From NCBI GenBank assembly GCA_033297205.1, contig MU859527.1:1-11118 (forward strand): DNA of 11,118 nt, written 5' to 3'. Below the pieces are notes generated by a model. The model was given only the letters and a program-made list of their open reading frames with translations, was not told where the DNA came from and searched no databases. This DNA is from Pseudoneurospora amorphoporcata (taxonomy: Eukaryota; Ascomycota; Sordariomycetes; Sordariales; Sordariaceae). Positions 9,001 through 11,118 of this stretch are shown here, piece by piece (the first letter of the stretch is position 1; every line of letters starts with the position of its first letter). A program made the translations under genes and the position numbers.

Positions 9001-9324
9001 CTCCTCGAAGCCCTCCGCCGCATGTTAGACGAGACCGAATTTGCCGTTCCCATTGACCCGGCCATCGGCGGAGGGGCACAACAAAGTCACAATCACCAGC
9101 AGAGGTCGGCCGACGGGTCAGCTACCGACCCCACCAACCTTCGCCAGCTGGCAGCGGCAGTGGTCAGGTTATGGGCTGAGACATTCAGGGGGAGTCATCT
9201 CTTTGAGTTTGTGGATATGATGGGTTCTGCGCTGGAGTCATACGCATATCATATTGAAAATCCTAGGGACAGGACGCCGTTGGCGATGGGGAGGATGGGC
9301 GCCAATCATCAGATGCAGATGTAG
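6077..9324 (+). CDS. C2H2 zinc-finger / fungal-specific transcription factor, 921 aa, five exons
   Basis: Exons are 6077-6207, 6267-6362, 6659-7870, 7923-8827 and 8903-9324, totalling 2766 nt and 921 codons plus TAG without an internal stop. The start is the first ATG after a long ATG-free leader, with A at -3; a second ATG follows at once. Finger 1 is C36-X2-C39-X12-H52-X3-H56; finger 2 is C64-X4-C69-X12-H82-X4-H87; the linker TKEKPFE resembles the classical TGEKP linker. An Asn-rich tract (about 94-112) and NKRRK (117-121, possible nuclear signal) follow, then a disordered Pro/Ser/Gln-rich linker. From about residue 362 (FLEGFFTGFHDHLPFIHLPTF-like start) to about 640 lies a PF04082-type middle homology region, including LLLFAIGLWGAK (494-506) and the part around W539-W542; a helical C-terminus follows. 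It is a nuclear DNA-binding regulator by family. The finger-plus-PF04082 design recalls S. pombe Klf1 and yeast Rsf2, and the finger helices recall Adr1; the regulated pathway is unknown and I give no symbol. Confidence 0.93.
6208..6266 (+). other. Intron 1 (59 nt)
   Basis: Donor GTGAGT at 6208, branch-like CTGAT at 6249-6253, acceptor AAAAG ending at 6266. It is phase 2 and splits the codon for R44, just before the recognition helix of finger 1. Splicing is required: only the joined reading gives the CAKRFRRVEHVQRH finger. Confidence 0.92.
6363..6658 (+). other. Intron 2 (296 nt)
   Basis: Donor GTAAGT at 6363, branch-like CTTAC at 6643-6647, acceptor CATCAG ending at 6658. It is phase 2 and splits R76 at the start of the recognition helix of finger 2 (GRRDLLVRH after joining). 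It is four to six times longer than the other coding introns. If retained, translation would stop at once at TAA (6364-6366). An ATG at 6648, within the intron, is in frame with exon 3. Confidence 0.88.
6713..6760 (+). repeat. CAA/AAC trinucleotide microsatellite in the coding region
   Basis: Near-perfect CAA/AAC repeats interrupted by GCCGGCAG and one AAG. In the coding frame they are read as Asn, giving an Asn-rich tract (about residues 94-112) right after the zinc fingers. Other frames would give Gln or Thr. Length changes by whole triplets would alter the spacing between the DNA-binding part and the rest of the protein without breaking the frame. Confidence 0.85.
7871..7922 (+). other. 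Intron 3 (52 nt)
   Basis: Donor GTAAGT at 7871, branch-like TACTAAT at 7907-7913, acceptor GTTAG ending at 7922. It is phase 2 and splits Y480. Without splicing the frame ends at TAG (7869-7871). It joins the flexible REPYSPNTPQ segment to the conserved SRLETIQAILLLF helix. Confidence 0.9.
8828..8902 (+). other. Intron 4 (75 nt)
   Basis: Donor GTAATT at 8828 (the weakest donor of the gene), branch-like ACTAAC at 8882-8887, acceptor TCGCAG ending at 8902. It is phase 1 and splits the codon for M782. Joining gives WGVQHSMSNNECAVL and keeps the frame open to the TAG at 9322. Confidence 0.87.
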
Positions 9325-10716
9325 GGTGATGCATATTTGAGCGATAGGGAATGTATTCTGGGTATAAGGATGAGTGAATCATCGGGAGAAAGGCATAGTG
9401 TCTAGATGCCATCGGAGTATCCGCCGCTTCCTGTGGACACAAAAACATACGGTCTTTGGAGAGCATTGGGGTAAACGGATAAGAAACCAAAAAAATATAT
9501 CATCAAACGCGTTCATTCAACGGGGATGTCCTTTCTGTGATCCAGTAGTCAACATATCAAAGATACCACAAGCAGGTCTGAGAGACGAGTTGGAGGACCT
9601 TCATCGGGCTTCATCGGATCTCATCGACTGATAACATAACGTATCCCCGTACAACGCACGGAACCATACTTATTTGTAGCGGGGATTTGGTCCGGTTGAA
9701 GGGCACCCATTTCCTCCGTCAACTCAAACTCGATGGCTCATTTACCAGTAGAGGCTAGCTATGCTACGTCGTCAGCCCGCTCACCTTGCAAAACGACATT
9801 TTCTTACCCCAAGAGACCATGAGTAAAGAGCCGGTTGTTATGGTCGAAAAGCCTTCTATTCTGCCTTTCATCTGAGCAGGGCAGGGTCCCTTGTTGTTGT
9901 CCCAATCATCACCCGCATCATTTGCATAGCATCTACCGATGGTGGCACACAACGGCGGTGGCACCAAGCCTACCTAACCCAGCCTCTTGCTTGACCAATC
10001 GGCGCCGAGCCGGAAGTCATGCATTGCGGTCATAGCCTCTCTGGCTTTCATCCCATCGACAATTTCTCAAAGGAAATCACTGAAATAGTGGAATTCCATC
10101 TCTATTGATGAGGAGGTGTCGATAGAGCCCAGGCACTGACAGCCTAGTGAAGTGCCTGATGACGAGCCTTGAGAACCCGGGTGAAGCTATCGACGATTGC
10201 GACCAAGCCCCCAATGTGCCGGGAACTACCCACCTACGTTTGGAAAGGTTATTGGGAAGCTATTGGCTTGACGACGACATATCCGGGCAAAAAAAATCAT
10301 GCTCTGCTAGAATGGAGAAGTGCAATGCAAGTTTGCCTTGCTAGCCACCGTCGTTATATCACTCATCAGCTATCAGCTAGTGCAGCGCCCTGCAGGAGGA
10401 GCCGTATGAAAATCCGGGGTTGGAAATCCAAAGCCCGGGCGGTCCCCGACGGAAACCACCTAACGACAAAGTTGCTCAGCCCCTACAACCTTTTTTTACG
10501 ATTATCAAAGCGGCGCCGGGCGCACGCCCACGCCGCGCGCCGCATTCACGAGCACACATGCGGACGCGGATGCGAACGCGAGATTAATAGAGAATTAAGA
10601 AATGACAGAGTCGTAACGGATTCTACGGGTACGGGAATAGACGTCTAATAACCTAACAGGCAAAAATGGAAACCAAAAAAGCGGCTGACGTGAGGCTGCC
10701 TTACCGTACCCACCGG

Positions 10717-10726
10717 TCTATATAGA
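10717..10726 (+). promoter_or_regulatory. TATA-like palindrome
   Basis: TCTATATAGA is a perfect 10-bp palindrome containing TATATAG. It lies 200 bases right of a CpG-rich patch and about 20 bases before an ATG at 10746 that opens an unrecognised 57-codon frame ending at 10919. It could belong to a promoter of a gene beyond the right edge, but nothing else supports that. Confidence 0.2.
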
Positions 10727-10807
10727 GCTCTTGTCCTGACAAAGCATGGGAACCGATGGCTCGGACGAGATTACTGCCCCCCTTACACGCCATTACGATA
10801 TCAAAGT

Positions 10808-10833
10808 ACGACGATTGTATACGACGATTGTAT
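10808..10833. repeat. 13-bp perfect tandem duplication
   Basis: ACGACGATTGTAT occurs twice in direct succession (10808-10820 and 10821-10833), followed by a further ACG. The unit is not a multiple of three, which argues against the surrounding short frames being conserved coding sequence. Confidence 0.85.
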
Positions 10834-11118
10834 ACGGACGTTGGAGAGTGGAATTATCGGATCAAAGCCTCCAATTCCATGGAACATATGCCATGCCCAC
10901 GGTGGGGGTACGATCATGAATGGACGGGCACTGAGCCGCAAGCTGGCATTTCCGCCATGTACACGTACACACGAGGTACCGTTACCTCGGAAGAGGGTTC
11001 TTTGTGCCAGTCGGGAAATTTGCTACAGTGATTACCCTAGCTATTGCAACCCCCCCCTAATGCTAAAACCCTACTTATTGCACAGCCAGCTGGGTGCATT
11101 ATTTGCAGGCACATACTG

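Larger units (their letters stand above)
9325..11118. other. 3' flank and intergenic region, no gene recognised
   Basis: The first few hundred bases should contain the 3' UTR of the zinc-finger gene. No AATAAA is present; an A-rich CCAAAAAAATATATC at about 9487-9501 is a possible 3'-end element. The reading frames in the remainder are short (at most about 160 codons with a non-ATG start), overlap on both strands and match no family I recognise. Composition becomes CpG-rich around 10510-10585. I see no tRNA, rRNA or transposon signature here. Confidence 0.5.

Noticed and set aside
6077..9324. Assigning a named regulator (Adr1, AmdX, Klf1)
   Set aside because: Finger similarity and domain layout are shared by several fungal regulators, and orthology cannot be judged without a database search and tree.
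9374..9631. 85-codon frame in the 3' flank
   Set aside because: It matches no family I recognise, and the region probably belongs to the 3' UTR of the preceding gene.
10169..11031. Frames of 159 and 91 codons near the right edge
   Set aside because: Composition and content give no coding signal, and the second crosses a 13-bp duplication that would shift frames.
1..11118. CRISPR arrays, tRNA or rRNA genes, biosynthetic or defence gene clusters
   Set aside because: No regularly spaced repeats, no cloverleaf-like or rRNA sequence, and only one protein gene were seen.

Overview
The window looks like nuclear DNA of a filamentous ascomycete (Pezizomycotina). Three things suggest this. The one clear gene has short GT-AG introns with fungal branch points (CTGAT, CTTAC, CTAAT, CTAAC). 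Its protein joins C2H2 zinc fingers to a fungal-specific transcription factor region. The left quarter is a transposon graveyard with the CpA/TpG loss typical of repeat-induced point mutation (RIP), a process of Pezizomycotina. I cannot place the organism more precisely.

Layout. Positions 1-1088 hold two diverged, minus-oriented LTRs of one retrotransposon family: a copy cut by the window edge (1-338) and a probably complete solo LTR (389-1083) with matching 5-bp flanks. Positions 1089-2870 are very AT-rich and RIP-degraded, with no usable reading frame, and contain a less damaged 185-bp LTR-like island (1976-2160). Base composition becomes normal near 2870-2960. Positions 2960-4510 show no convincing gene but hold a 27-base T run that may be the tail of a small retroposed element. 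From about 4511 to 6076 lies what appears to be the promoter and a long 5' leader. Every ATG in that stretch falls inside one candidate leader intron (5065-5433).

The gene. A five-exon gene runs from 6077 to 9324 on the + strand. Spliced, it gives an uninterrupted 921-residue protein: two N-terminal C2H2 fingers (residues 36-87), an Asn-rich tract and a basic NKRRK motif, a long disordered linker, then a fungal transcription factor middle homology region (PF04082-like, from about residue 362) and a helical C-terminus. The base-contacting positions of both fingers match my recollection of yeast Adr1, so a TTGGRG-type target site is predicted. That hexamer is frequent in the gene's own upstream DNA.

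Positions 9325-11118 hold the 3' flank and an intergenic stretch with no recognisable gene. Near the right edge are a CpG-rich patch, a TATA-like palindrome and a 13-bp tandem duplication. I found no multi-gene system, CRISPR array, tRNA or rRNA.
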